DNA from: Paenibacillus_E qinlingensis
Lineage (GTDB): Bacteria > Bacillota > Bacilli > Paenibacillales > NBRC-103111
Assembly (NCBI RefSeq): GCF_028746185.1
Contig: NZ_JAQIVH010000041.1
Coordinates: forward strand, 1 to 64,000
DNA: 64,000 nt
Direction of reading: 5' to 3'
The notes under the pieces were generated by a model, which was not told where the DNA came from, made no database searches, and saw only the letters and a list, made by a program, of their open reading frames with translations. Made by a program: the position numbers and the translations under genes. Below, in pieces: positions 55,809 through 64,000 of the stretch (position 1 is its first letter; every line of letters starts with the position of its first letter).

Positions 55809-58800
55809 TTAGTTCATAAAGTTTACGTAAATCAAAAATCTACTCAGCACAACGGCGGCTTCCGCTCTTGTTGAATTAGCAGTTGGCGCGATGTGGTTAT
55901 TAGATCTGCCGCTCATTAGACCAGCTTGCGCAACTGCTGCAAGCGGTGCTTTCGCCCATTGGCTAATTTGTGATTGGTCAATAAACGTCTCGAGCGTGTT
56001 GAGAATCGCATCGCCTTGAACATGCTTGCCTGCAAGCTTCATCGCTGATGCGATCATGACAGCCATCTGCTCTCTCGTGATCGACAGATTCGGCATGAAT
56101 GTATCTGAGCTGATGCCTTCGATTAGTTTCGCCTGCACAGCCGCTTCAACATCATCAAAGTACCAATCGGCCGACGCTACGTCGTTGAACGTTGGTTGAC
56201 TAACTGGCTTCGCTTGGTAACCAAGCGCACGGATGAGCATTGCAGCGAACTCCGCTCGCGTGACCGAAGCCTCAGGCACGAATCGACCATCTGATTGGCC
56301 TTGCAAGATTAGCTTGGAGGCTAACTTGTCAACATCAGCTTTGCTCCAGTGACCGATGGTATCATCGAAGGTTGTATTGCCTTGGATCACTGTGTAAACG
56401 CTCGTGCCGTTTCGCTGCATGCGTACTTCCGTTTGACCGTTAGGAAGTGTATTGAATACCGCTGGCACATAACTCAGCCTGCCTGTTTCAGGATCATATC
56501 GTACGGCAGTTACCGTATTTGCGTTCAGTTTCGCTGGAATAAACAGGGTACGCTCCACGAAGAGATTCCCGAATTGCGTTACAGGAACTATCGTACCATC
56601 ATGCTCCAATATCACCTTGTAATCCACAATCTGACCTACTACTGTAACATCGTGCAGACCTGAAGCCTTCTTCACGCGATCTTCCAGTGTAGAATCCACT
56701 TTTTCTATCGTGACGGCCAAGGTACTTGTCGACGATTGTGATAGATTTGCCAAGGCGCCGCCAGGAATAAACAATGCCAGTGGCAAGGTGATCTCACCTT
56801 GCTCCGATCGTATAATTACTACACCTGAAGGCGTAACTTCTGATGCTCCTTGAAGGACAGCAACCGGAAGATTCACAACGAGTGAATTGCTGCTATTCGG
56901 CGGAGCGATGACGACAGCCGACGTTCTCGGAGACCATGATTGCTTGAAGGCATCGACATCCACGGTAACCGACGTAATTTCCCGGCCTTGGCCGTCTTTA
57001 CTTGTTTGTATAGAATCATCCGATAGTTTCAGTTGAATGATACTGTCTTTCGATCCCGTACTCGGTGGTGTCACCGGTGTCGTTGGACTCGATGGTTCGT
57101 CATTTCCAGATCCAGATTCATTTCCTCCGCCTGTTGACTGGTTCAATGAGACGAATCGCAGCGTCGTCACTTTCCCTGCAGGTGTTCCCGTCGACTCATT
57201 TGCCGCCCAACGAACGTTAAGTTCGTGAGGTCCATTAAGATTGAGAAGCTTGAAAACTTCTGACTCATATGGTGCATAGTTACTGCCATCTAAGCTGTAT
57301 TCCAGCCCAACCATCATCCCCGTCACCGTATTAGCAGTATCATCTGCTGTAAGCTCAGGTGCCTTCGGGACCACATATACGGTGACCGCCGTTTGCAGCT
57401 CGGCGTGAGCCGTTGTTGCTGTAATAATCGCTTTGCCAGGTTGCCTCGCTGTTACCAACACGTTAGCATCGACAGATGCGACCTGTTCATTGGAAGAGAT
57501 CCAGCGAACAGTCGTATCATAAGCATTCGAAGGTGTCACTTCCGCGCTTAGCGATACCATTGTCTGCTCTGCCTCTTCTGCTGGTTCATCTAAAAACACA
57601 GTATGCTCTTCTGTATTCAGTTTCAATCCTTGCGGTTGAATTGGCTGCATATAGGTGTACAACTTCACATTGTCGATCCACATAGGCGCATCCACTGCAC
57701 CATAAGACGTATAAATACGAATATTATCAATTGAAGTCGACGATTCGTAGAAGTTAAGCCCCGCCTTCTGTAGTACGCCGTTTAAATATACATTGACTTT
57801 CTGATTCGCAACGTCAACTTCCAATCGGATATGATGCCATGTCCCTGTTGGAACAGATCCAAGCGTATCTACTTTCCCATCCTTGTATAAGTACCGCAGC
57901 GTTCCACTCGTTAACAAGCGGACAACCGTCTTCTCCCCTTGTCGCAGTTCATAGAATGGAGTTTTGCCGCTGTTCTTTTCTTTCAAATCCCATTCCGCCA
58001 CGAAGGTACCGGTTTGTTCCGCAAACGATTGCTTAATTGAAGCACTAAACTTGTTGTCATTATCGTTCAAGAGAATGCTTTTGTTATTCGGATTAGGATC
58101 TTCAACTACCTGTACAGGTGCCGTTGTACTTTCCGCTATCTGCCAGGACCCACTGCCCGTATTGAACGTACTATATACCAGCGTCTGCTCTCCAAAACGA
58201 TACACAGTGATATCATCAGCGTACAGGATCGCGTCCTTCTGCAGCTCATCCGTTTCGATGCGGATGCCGCTGATTGTTGTGACAGGACTTGCAAAGGTTG
58301 CGCCAACTGCCGCTAACTTGCCGTCCACATAAACATCATATTTGTTATGCGGAATATCAATCGTCAGTCGAACCTTCGTCCAAGTAGCAGCCGAAACGGG
58401 TTGAATATAATGCTCGCCACCTTGTCCGTCAAGCCAATAAAGCGCTCCCGTACGTGACACTAAGCGAATGGCTGGCGTTTCACCGCTGAGCAGCTTAAAT
58501 TCTTCGCCTTTCGGACCATACGGCTCTGCAAACGTCCACTCCACTTCGGCTAGCTCGGATACCGATGGAAACAATCGGGTAGCAAAGGCTGAGGCTTGAT
58601 CGCTCATATCGAGCAGCCGTAGGATGTTGCTCGACTCCTCTGGCAATCGCTCGAGGGTCACAATCGTTTGCTGCGCACTACTAATACTCCATCCACTTGG
58701 ACCGCCACCGATAGCTTCCAGTCCATTGCCTTCGTTATCGAAGGCGGCGTACAGATTAGCCGAATGGTCTAGCTCACTGCTAACACCTCTCGGATTAACG

Positions 58801-61800
58801 ATGGCTGGAATCGGCGGACGATCTGACGGTCTTGGCTTAGCAGGATCCGTATCAAACACCGCATGGAACGTACGACCTACCGATCCGTTCACACGGACAA
58901 CCACGCGAATCGTTGGATATAGTTGGGTGACCATGATCTGCGGATCCGCCTCCAGAATGCCTGCAGCGGAGCGATCCAGCTCAAGCTCAAGAGCGCCTGA
59001 ATTCTCCAACGTAGGATCAGAGACAGCGATCTCTAGACGATTATTCGCCTCCTTAATCATAACAGCAGCTTGTCTGGAGCTCGTCACCAAATCCGCCTTC
59101 ACCTTCTGATCCTTCCAGAAATTCACGGCTGTGAGACCAAGTCCTTGATGTCGAACCGCCTGCGCTTGGTCATTATTTAACAGCACCTCATAAGAGGGAT
59201 GCTCTGCGAATTGCTTCACTTGTTCAGCCGTTTTATTCGGCAGAATCGCATAGCTGTACGTTTGCCCCTGTGGGCTTTTCCCATGGTCAAACCACAAGCT
59301 CAGGTAATTGCGAGATACCGGTGCGGATTGCGCCACACTCTGATTCACATCGCTCCAGCGACCCGTTCGCTGTTCACGAAGTCCATTAATGGTCGGTCGA
59401 TCTGGAAAATAATACCCAATATCCGATTGAGAGCCGTTTCCGCTGAACTGCATCCACTGCACACCCGCCATTCGCTCGGCCCACCCGAGTCCAGAAGACT
59501 TAGCTTGCCCGTCAACAATCAGCGTATTGTCACCACTTGCATTCAGTTTACGCTGCTCCACAATCGTCTCGATGGTCCTATTGTCGCTGCTCGAGATGCC
59601 AGATCCTAAAGCAACAATCTCGTCTCCAAACATGAACCACGACTTGTTCGCTTGCAGTGTAGTACCCAGCTGTTTCAACTGCATGCCTGAACTGCCGTAG
59701 GAACCCATCTCGACACCGCCTGCCCAGGCATTGGCAGGTTTGCCTTCACCGTCACCGTTTTGATAGTTATCGAACACACGTGGTCTTGTATCTACTGTTG
59801 TGCCCGGCAATCGGTAACGGTTCGCTGTAGCCCAGTAATCTTCCATATACTGTGACTGATCACCGTTATACAGGTAGGTCATACCATCACCGGTATACCA
59901 GCCTTCGCCGTTTTCACCGTTGGTTAGCTCATACGTCTGGATGCGTTTCGAGCTTTTGCTGATACCAAACGTATAGTCCTCGCGGATTTGCAGGCTTCGA
60001 GCCATGCCAGCAAACTCATAATAACCTGCGGCTTCTCGATTCGGCGCTATCGCTGCGTCCCCCATCCATTGCTTTACAGAACCGATTAGATTCATGGAGG
60101 ATAAGAAATTGTAATAGTTAAACTGAGTTTGATCCTGCGTAATCCACGCTTTTATCATATCCTTCAGCTTCAGCGCATCTTCCCCTGGTGCATTTAGCGC
60201 AAGCCTTGCGAGCGCCGACATGATGCCTGCCGCTGTTTTCTGGGCATTATCTGATCCGCGAACAATGGATCTACCGTTCACCATGTCCATCGTCATTCCT
60301 TTGTAAATCAAGGGAGCTACCCCATCATAGATCCATTTATAAAAGTTATTCACATTCGGGTCTGTAATCGGCCAAGGACTGCCGTTCAATAAATACAGCA
60401 ACTGACTGACTCCTTCCAACATGACCGAGCCGTAACTGCCCGTGTAGGGAACGGATGTATGCATCACGAAAGATCCATCGTCGTAAAACCCATCTCCTGA
60501 TGTGACATAAACAAACAATGGCGACATTTCAGATGCTACAGCTCTTATACGCGACTCCGATTTCAACAGCAAGGCGTCCACGAGCTTATACAGCAAAATA
60601 TCAGAACGATTCGCCCCCGTATAATAAGAGCTCGTATCAAACAAAGTCGATTGAATATCTGGCGTATAATGATCAATCGCTGTGATATAGCGTACGATTT
60701 GTTCCTGTGTCAACGCATCGTACATCATCACGATAATATCTGTCATTTTACCAGGAATGCCAATCTCAAAATTCCACCAGTTGCCAAATGCTGTACCTGT
60801 CTCGTTATATTGCTTGACATATACCCAATCCAATGCGGAAACAATATCACTCTGCAATTGCACATTGTGGTACAAAGCGCCTCCTTTCGTGGAGTAGGCA
60901 TACGCCATCTCGCGAATTCGCGAAATATTGTTGTGAATGGCGTCGGAGTTCCCGCTGCTTACAACAGAATCTTGCCACAGCACCTGACGGTCTGCCGCTT
61001 TCTGCAAAGTCGACCAACGGGTCTGCCCGTTTGTTGTAAACGTCGCTACCTTAGCTTGCACATCGGTATCTGCGGTATCTAAACTATCTCCACCGTCAAG
61101 ACCTGCTTTGCGTTTCAATCGTAACCGCTCAAACTCATCGGCAACCGCTGCTTTATCATTAACTTTAATCATGGTAGTTGCCGTTTTACCTCCATCCACA
61201 CTAGTCGCTGTAAGCGATGTCTCGCCTAACTTGAGACCAGTCACTACACCTGTCGAATTAATAGAAGCAATTGTCGCATCGCCAATCGACCAGATGACCT
61301 GCTGATTGCTTGCTTGTGCCGGCTGGAAAGATGGGACTAGCGTAATTGTATCTCCTTTTAGAACTGTTGCTTGACTTGGCAAAGAAATGGAAACCACTCC
61401 AGGCGGCTGCACGGTCACATTCGTCGTCGCATGAAGGTTGCCGTCATCACTACTTGCGGTAATTACGGCTTGCCCAGCTGATTGTGCAGTGACTAACCCT
61501 TGCGCATCGACAGTGGCAATTGCGGTATTACTGCTTGTCCATGTCACTTTTTGGTTTGTAGCGTTTGCTGGTGTAAGGACAGGTGTTAGCTGTACAGTCC
61601 CCCCAGCCGCTACAGTCTGCTCAATTGGCAAAGTAATGCCTGTAACCGGCACATTATTGGAAACAGTTATGTTGGAGGATGCTAGCTTCCCTCCCTCCAA
61701 TGTCGTCGCCGTGATCCGAGCGGTTCCAACACCTACACCTGTTACCACGCCATACGTATCGACGGTCACTGTTGCTGGGTTATCCGAGCTCCAAACCACA

Positions 61801-62588
61801 CGCTGATCCGCCGCATCTTCCGGCATAATCTGGGGGGTAAGTATCTGCTGCTTACCCACACCAATTGTTGCAGCCTCAGGTGTCAAGGAAACGCTTTCAA
61901 CTGGTGCATACGTATAAACCCGCACATCGTCCAAATACGAACTTCCTGGCAGCGCCGTTCCTGTCTGCGTAAATTTTAGCGTGTTAATCGTATCCCAAGT
62001 GGCCCCTAATGTGACTCCGGTTACAACTTGGACATCATTCAACAGGACATCTGCCTTTTTGCCGGTCTGATCGATGATCGCTTTGACGCGATACCACGTA
62101 TTCGGTGCATACGTCCCTAAAGACGTATTTAAGATGGACATTTGCCCTGTTTCCGTTAGTGTGAGAAAGTTCTTCCATACACCGCTTGTGCTCTTCACAT
62201 CCAGCAATCGGATATGTCCGGTGTCTTGCGCCCTTACTGATGCTTCCAATACCACCTTACCCGCGATGTTCAAACCAAACTTACCCGTGTACAGTTGCGT
62301 GCCAGCCGTTCCTGACACGAGCTTCAAGCTGAGATCACTTCTACCGTAAACAGCTTCCCCAACGGTGTAGTCCGTTCCAGCCTTGGCATTATACAACCCC
62401 CAATTCCCTCCTATTTCTGCCGATGGCCCTGAGGTTGAAGGCGTCGTAGGATACGTATTAAAGCTTGCCCCCACATAAGTGGTTACTGCAGCCTGTGCCG
62501 TGATCGGGCCTGTCATACTGAATGGTATGAGCAAATTACTTGCCATGGCGGCAATGAGGATGCAAGCACTCCTCCTTTTGTTAAACAT
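55809..62588 (-). CDS. Giant S-layer-anchored polysaccharide lyase, PL8-type (hyaluronate/chondroitin/xanthan lyase family)
   Basis: 2259 residues from ATG 62588 (GGGGGAG upstream; an ATG two codons earlier abuts the site). Order: signal peptide (1-34); LamG-like module (about 40-230); three BIG2 Ig-like domains (about 230-478; GVVTG and VVWSS repeats); PL8 alpha/alpha toroid and beta-sandwich (about 485-1290) with NWWNFEIGIP (about 606), FVMHTSVPYTGSYG (His and Tyr about 711-720) and NGRSIVRG (Arg about 773), the catalytic pattern of PL8; two LamG-like modules (about 1290-1640); another BIG2; an Ig-like linker; and three SLH repeats at the end for cell-wall anchoring. It beta-eliminates a uronate polysaccharide at the surface; hyaluronan/chondroitin versus xanthan is open. 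It is monocistronic. Confidence 0.94.
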   Translation of the reverse strand: MFNKRRSACILIAAMASNLLIPFSMTGPITAQAAVTTYVGASFNTYPTTPSTSGPSAEIGGNWGLYNAKAGTDYTVGEAVYGRSDLSLKLVSGTAGTQLYTGKFGLNIAGKVVLEASVRAQDTGHIRLLDVKSTSGVWKNFLTLTETGQMSILNTSLGTYAPNTWYRVKAIIDQTGKKADVLLNDVQVVTGVTLGATWDTINTLKFTQTGTALPGSSYLDDVRVYTYAPVESVSLTPEAATIGVGKQQILTPQIMPEDAADQRVVWSSDNPATVTVDTYGVVTGVGVGTARITATTLEGGKLASSNITVSNNVPVTGITLPIEQTVAAGGTVQLTPVLTPANATNQKVTWTSSNTAIATVDAQGLVTAQSAGQAVITASSDDGNLHATTNVTVQPPGVVSISLPSQATVLKGDTITLVPSFQPAQASNQQVIWSIGDATIASINSTGVVTGLKLGETSLTATSVDGGKTATTMIKVNDKAAVADEFERLRLKRKAGLDGGDSLDTADTDVQAKVATFTTNGQTRWSTLQKAADRQVLWQDSVVSSGNSDAIHNNISRIREMAYAYSTKGGALYHNVQLQSDIVSALDWVYVKQYNETGTAFGNWWNFEIGIPGKMTDIIVMMYDALTQEQIVRYITAIDHYTPDIQSTLFDTSSYYTGANRSDILLYKLVDALLLKSESRIRAVASEMSPLFVYVTSGDGFYDDGSFVMHTSVPYTGSYGSVMLEGVSQLLYLLNGSPWPITDPNVNNFYKWIYDGVAPLIYKGMTMDMVNGRSIVRGSDNAQKTAAGIMSALARLALNAPGEDALKLKDMIKAWITQDQTQFNYYNFLSSMNLIGSVKQWMGDAAIAPNREAAGYYEFAGMARSLQIREDYTFGISKSSKRIQTYELTNGENGEGWYTGDGMTYLYNGDQSQYMEDYWATANRYRLPGTTVDTRPRVFDNYQNGDGEGKPANAWAGGVEMGSYGSSGMQLKQLGTTLQANKSWFMFGDEIVALGSGISSSDNRTIETIVEQRKLNASGDNTLIVDGQAKSSGLGWAERMAGVQWMQFSGNGSQSDIGYYFPDRPTINGLREQRTGRWSDVNQSVAQSAPVSRNYLSLWFDHGKSPQGQTYSYAILPNKTAEQVKQFAEHPSYEVLLNNDQAQAVRHQGLGLTAVNFWKDQKVKADLVTSSRQAAVMIKEANNRLEIAVSDPTLENSGALELELDRSAAGILEADPQIMVTQLYPTIRVVVRVNGSVGRTFHAVFDTDPAKPRPSDRPPIPAIVNPRGVSSELDHSANLYAAFDNEGNGLEAIGGGPSGWSISSAQQTIVTLERLPEESSNILRLLDMSDQASAFATRLFPSVSELAEVEWTFAEPYGPKGEEFKLLSGETPAIRLVSRTGALYWLDGQGGEHYIQPVSAATWTKVRLTIDIPHNKYDVYVDGKLAAVGATFASPVTTISGIRIETDELQKDAILYADDITVYRFGEQTLVYSTFNTGSGSWQIAESTTAPVQVVEDPNPNNKSILLNDNDNKFSASIKQSFAEQTGTFVAEWDLKEKNSGKTPFYELRQGEKTVVRLLTSGTLRYLYKDGKVDTLGSVPTGTWHHIRLEVDVANQKVNVYLNGVLQKAGLNFYESSTSIDNIRIYTSYGAVDAPMWIDNVKLYTYMQPIQPQGLKLNTEEHTVFLDEPAEEAEQTMVSLSAEVTPSNAYDTTVRWISSNEQVASVDANVLVTARQPGKAIITATTAHAELQTAVTVYVVPKAPELTADDTANTVTGMMVGLEYSLDGSNYAPYESEVFKLLNLNGPHELNVRWAANESTGTPAGKVTTLRFVSLNQSTGGGNESGSGNDEPSSPTTPVTPPSTGSKDSIIQLKLSDDSIQTSKDGQGREITSVTVDVDAFKQSWSPRTSAVVIAPPNSSNSLVVNLPVAVLQGASEVTPSGVVIIRSEQGEITLPLALFIPGGALANLSQSSTSTLAVTIEKVDSTLEDRVKKASGLHDVTVVGQIVDYKVILEHDGTIVPVTQFGNLFVERTLFIPAKLNANTVTAVRYDPETGRLSYVPAVFNTLPNGQTEVRMQRNGTSVYTVIQGNTTFDDTIGHWSKADVDKLASKLILQGQSDGRFVPEASVTRAEFAAMLIRALGYQAKPVSQPTFNDVASADWYFDDVEAAVQAKLIEGISSDTFMPNLSITREQMAVMIASAMKLAGKHVQGDAILNTLETFIDQSQISQWAKAPLAAVAQAGLMSGRSNNHIAPTANSTRAEAAVVLSRFLIYVNFMN

Positions 62589-62625
62589 GGACATCTCCCC
62601 CTCTTAAATGGATACCTACACGCTC

Positions 62626-62677
62626 ATTATAGAAGCCAATGAGCTGCTATCATATTTCGATTTCATCCAATGGGCTT
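62626..62677 (-). promoter_or_regulatory. Candidate AraC-type promoter S3 (PL8 gene)
   Basis: On the minus strand AAGCCCATTGGATGAAATCG begins at 62677 and the -10 TATAAT is at 62631-62626, 47 bases from the start. The AAGCCCA..TTGG part agrees with S1 and S2 if one base is gapped; the rest is weaker. Confidence 0.45.
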
Positions 62678-62778
62678 AACAAATTATTTACACCATGTAC
62701 AATATATCCACTTCGATTAACAAAACGGTTTACTTATACATCAAGGTCACATTTCGTATGGAAGACATTTCTTCAAAG

Positions 62779-62801
62779 TACTCCTACTCCTACTCCTACT
62801 C
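62779..62801. repeat. Short hexamer tandem repeat (TACTCC)n
   Basis: Between three and four copies of TACTCC, the same hexamer as at 1544-1574, here on the left of the dispersed repeat instead of the right. Confidence 0.8.
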
Positions 62802-62841
62802 ATCCCCCTCCAACCAAACCTCCCCCCGCCACCCTCAAAAA

Positions 62842-63045
62842 ATTAGATGGATTTTCTGTAGTTATTATTGCAAATCCGCTTTGTTTCAGAGCATTAGATG
62901 GATTTCCTACAGCTAATTTCAGATAATATCCACCAAACCACCATTCCTACTCGAATTAGATGTACTTTTTCCAGCTAATCCTTAAATCCAAAGTAAATCA
63001 GCATTATTAACTGTACTTTTTACATTTATTTGAAAAATCTGCTAC
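62842..63045. repeat. Dispersed intergenic repeat, copy 2
   Basis: Four degenerate units beginning ATTAG or TTAA followed by (G/A)ATG or CTG lie at 62842, 62893, 62955 and 63007, so spacings are about 51, 62 and 52 bases. Units contain GGATTT(C/T)CT or TGTACTTTTT, then an (A/T)CAG or ACAT, then TAAT or TATT. The same units in the same order occur at 1303-1500. Apart from this repeat and the S3 promoter, 62678-63111 holds no gene I can support. Confidence 0.8.
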
Positions 63046-63111
63046 TTCATAGACTACACTTTGCACCTTTGACCATTTACACTCATACTCAGGGGCCATT
63101 CAGCAACATCA

Positions 63112-63149
63112 AAAAAGGAGCTAAACGGCACTACGCCGCTTAGCTCCTT
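63112..63149 (-). terminator. Terminator after the dockerin-like gene
   Basis: Minus-strand AAGGAGCTAAGCGGC-GTAGT-GCCGTTTAGCTCCTT, a 15-bp stem with one G-T pair, followed by TTTT. It starts 18 nt after the stop codon. Confidence 0.93.
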
Positions 63150-63167
63150 CCCTATTCGAACACTACC

Positions 63168-64000
63168 TCACTGCAATATCAACTGCGCGACAGCCGCCAA
63201 ATCCTCAATATCAACGATATGATCCCCATTAACGTCCATTTGCTTGTATTGCTCCCAATCAAGATCAGCCGATGTTTTACCGTATGCTGCAGCAACTTGG
63301 GCCAACTCACCCACGGAGAATTTGCCATCGGTATTGACGTCACCAGGCGTTGCGGTATGCACGCTGGCTAAGAAAGCATTCAACGCAGACTGAAGCGCAT
63401 TCACGGCTTGTGTGACTTGCTCAGTCGATGCACTTGCATCCACGGCTACAGCCTTAGCTCCATCGATCGCTGTCTGGAGCACTGCTTTGGAGCCATTCGG
63501 ATATTGTCCCGCATAGCTTCCCTCAAGTGCCACATCATGTTTGCTTTGTGCTTGTAAAATCAGATCGTTCAATACTGCTTTATTCACTAATCCTGTAATT
63601 TGAACAGCCAAGCTGGCTTGATCCAATGTCTTTTCTTGACCAACACCGTTAGCAAGCACAGCACTAGAAAGCAGAACCGTCGCATTTGCAGTACTCGTCA
63701 ATGATTTGGCCTGCCAGTTCAACTGAAGCATCGCGCCATTCACATCGGCAACGCCGATATTGGCAATAATCAACCTGACTTTGCCTGGTGTCACGGCTTT
63801 ATCTACCACGGTAACCCCCGCATGCAACTCCTCCACAGAGACAAATTCGAGTTGCGTTGGATCATACGTCACGGTCAGATCTTCCGCATACACAGCTTCC
63901 GTAACCGAGTCAAGACTTAATGTGGCGTTAAAAGGCTGCCCGCTGGAAACGACAGCTGGACCAGTCCATGTGAAAGACGGCTCATTCAGTGCTGGCCCAC
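63168..64000 (-). CDS. Partial gene: C-terminal cohesin-like, FIVAR-like and dockerin-like modules
   Basis: The frame is open to the window edge, so at least 277 residues of a longer protein are seen; the GTG at 63893 is internal. From the left edge of the protein: a cohesin-like module (GPAVVSSGQPFNATLSLD, YAEDLTVTYDPTQLEFVSV), a FIVAR-like three-helix module (LNDLILQAQSKHDVALEG, YAGQYPNGSKAVLQTAID) and a C-terminal dockerin type I-like pair of calcium loops (GDVNTDGKFSVGELAQV and MDVNGDHIVDIEDLAAV). Probably the tail of a large secreted glycoside hydrolase or lyase whose catalytic part lies beyond the window. The catalytic domain is not visible, so no activity is assigned. Confidence 0.88.
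   Translation of the reverse strand, partial: GPALNEPSFTWTGPAVVSSGQPFNATLSLDSVTEAVYAEDLTVTYDPTQLEFVSVEELHAGVTVVDKAVTPGKVRLIIANIGVADVNGAMLQLNWQAKSLTSTANATVLLSSAVLANGVGQEKTLDQASLAVQITGLVNKAVLNDLILQAQSKHDVALEGSYAGQYPNGSKAVLQTAIDGAKAVAVDASASTEQVTQAVNALQSALNAFLASVHTATPGDVNTDGKFSVGELAQVAAAYGKTSADLDWEQYKQMDVNGDHIVDIEDLAAVAQLILQ

Overview
The window looks like a chromosomal carbohydrate-utilisation island of a Paenibacillus-type bacterium (Bacillota, Paenibacillaceae). The signs are four Lpl/YtcQ-type ABC importers without ATPase genes, YesM/YesN and membrane-anchored AraC regulators, strong AGGAGG ribosome binding sites with frequent TTG/GTG starts, and a giant S-layer-anchored (SLH) polysaccharide lyase. 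Almost every gene is on the minus strand; only a heparinase-II/III-like gene (26512-28368) and a GH4 gene (46742-48178) are on the plus strand. No rRNA, tRNA or CRISPR array was seen.

Layout, low to high coordinate. (i) 1-1302: an IS3-family element with a -1 slippery site, inserted in a dispersed intergenic repeat (1303-1500). (ii) 1653-16857, system 1: a GntR regulator fused to a solute-binding domain, then one probable operon running 15322 to 1706: permease, lipoprotein, cytoplasmic beta-propeller, permease, deacetylase-like protein, SIS protein (interrupted by an amber codon), BadF-type kinase, ceramidase-like hydrolase, DegT-type aminotransferase, secreted CBM/beta-propeller. Three operator-like 11-bp direct repeats sit at the regulator and operon promoters. 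(iii) 16922-26289: an MgtC-like gene, then system 2: lipoprotein, two permeases, EEP phosphoesterase and CehA-type PHP hydrolase, with an adjacent YesN/YesM pair. (iv) 26512-39938, system 3: heparinase-like gene (divergent), ThuA, GH105/88-like hydrolase plus an SGNH-esterase remnant, sugar isomerase, alpha/beta hydrolase, Gfo/Idh/MocA oxidoreductase, two permeases, a membrane AraC regulator and a lipoprotein. (v) 40283-46570: a secreted parallel beta-helix protein with a cohesin-like module, an esterase-like hydrolase and a cupin-AraC regulator, divergent from a GH4 enzyme. (vi) 48189-55577, system 4: GH88 unsaturated glucuronyl hydrolase, two permeases, lipoprotein and a membrane AraC regulator. 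(vii) 55776-62588: a 2259-residue PL8-type lyase with SLH repeats. (viii) 62595-64000: a second copy of the dispersed repeat and the C-terminal part of a cohesin-like/FIVAR-like/dockerin-like protein that runs off the window.

Reading the parts together (inference): large surface enzymes (PL8 lyase, beta-helix protein, secreted propeller) cut an acidic, uronate-containing polysaccharide. Unsaturated oligosaccharides enter through ATPase-less importers that presumably borrow a shared MsmX-like ATPase. Cytoplasmic GH88, GH105-like, GH4 and heparinase-like enzymes release monosaccharides, and oxidoreductase, isomerase, kinase, SIS and aminotransferase enzymes process them. Several AraC-type promoters share an AAGCCCAATTGGAC-like element placed 46-48 nt upstream of the -10 box, which suggests that systems 3 and 4, the beta-helix gene and possibly the PL8 gene are co-regulated. 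System 1 has its own GntR-type control and is the least conventional gene set.
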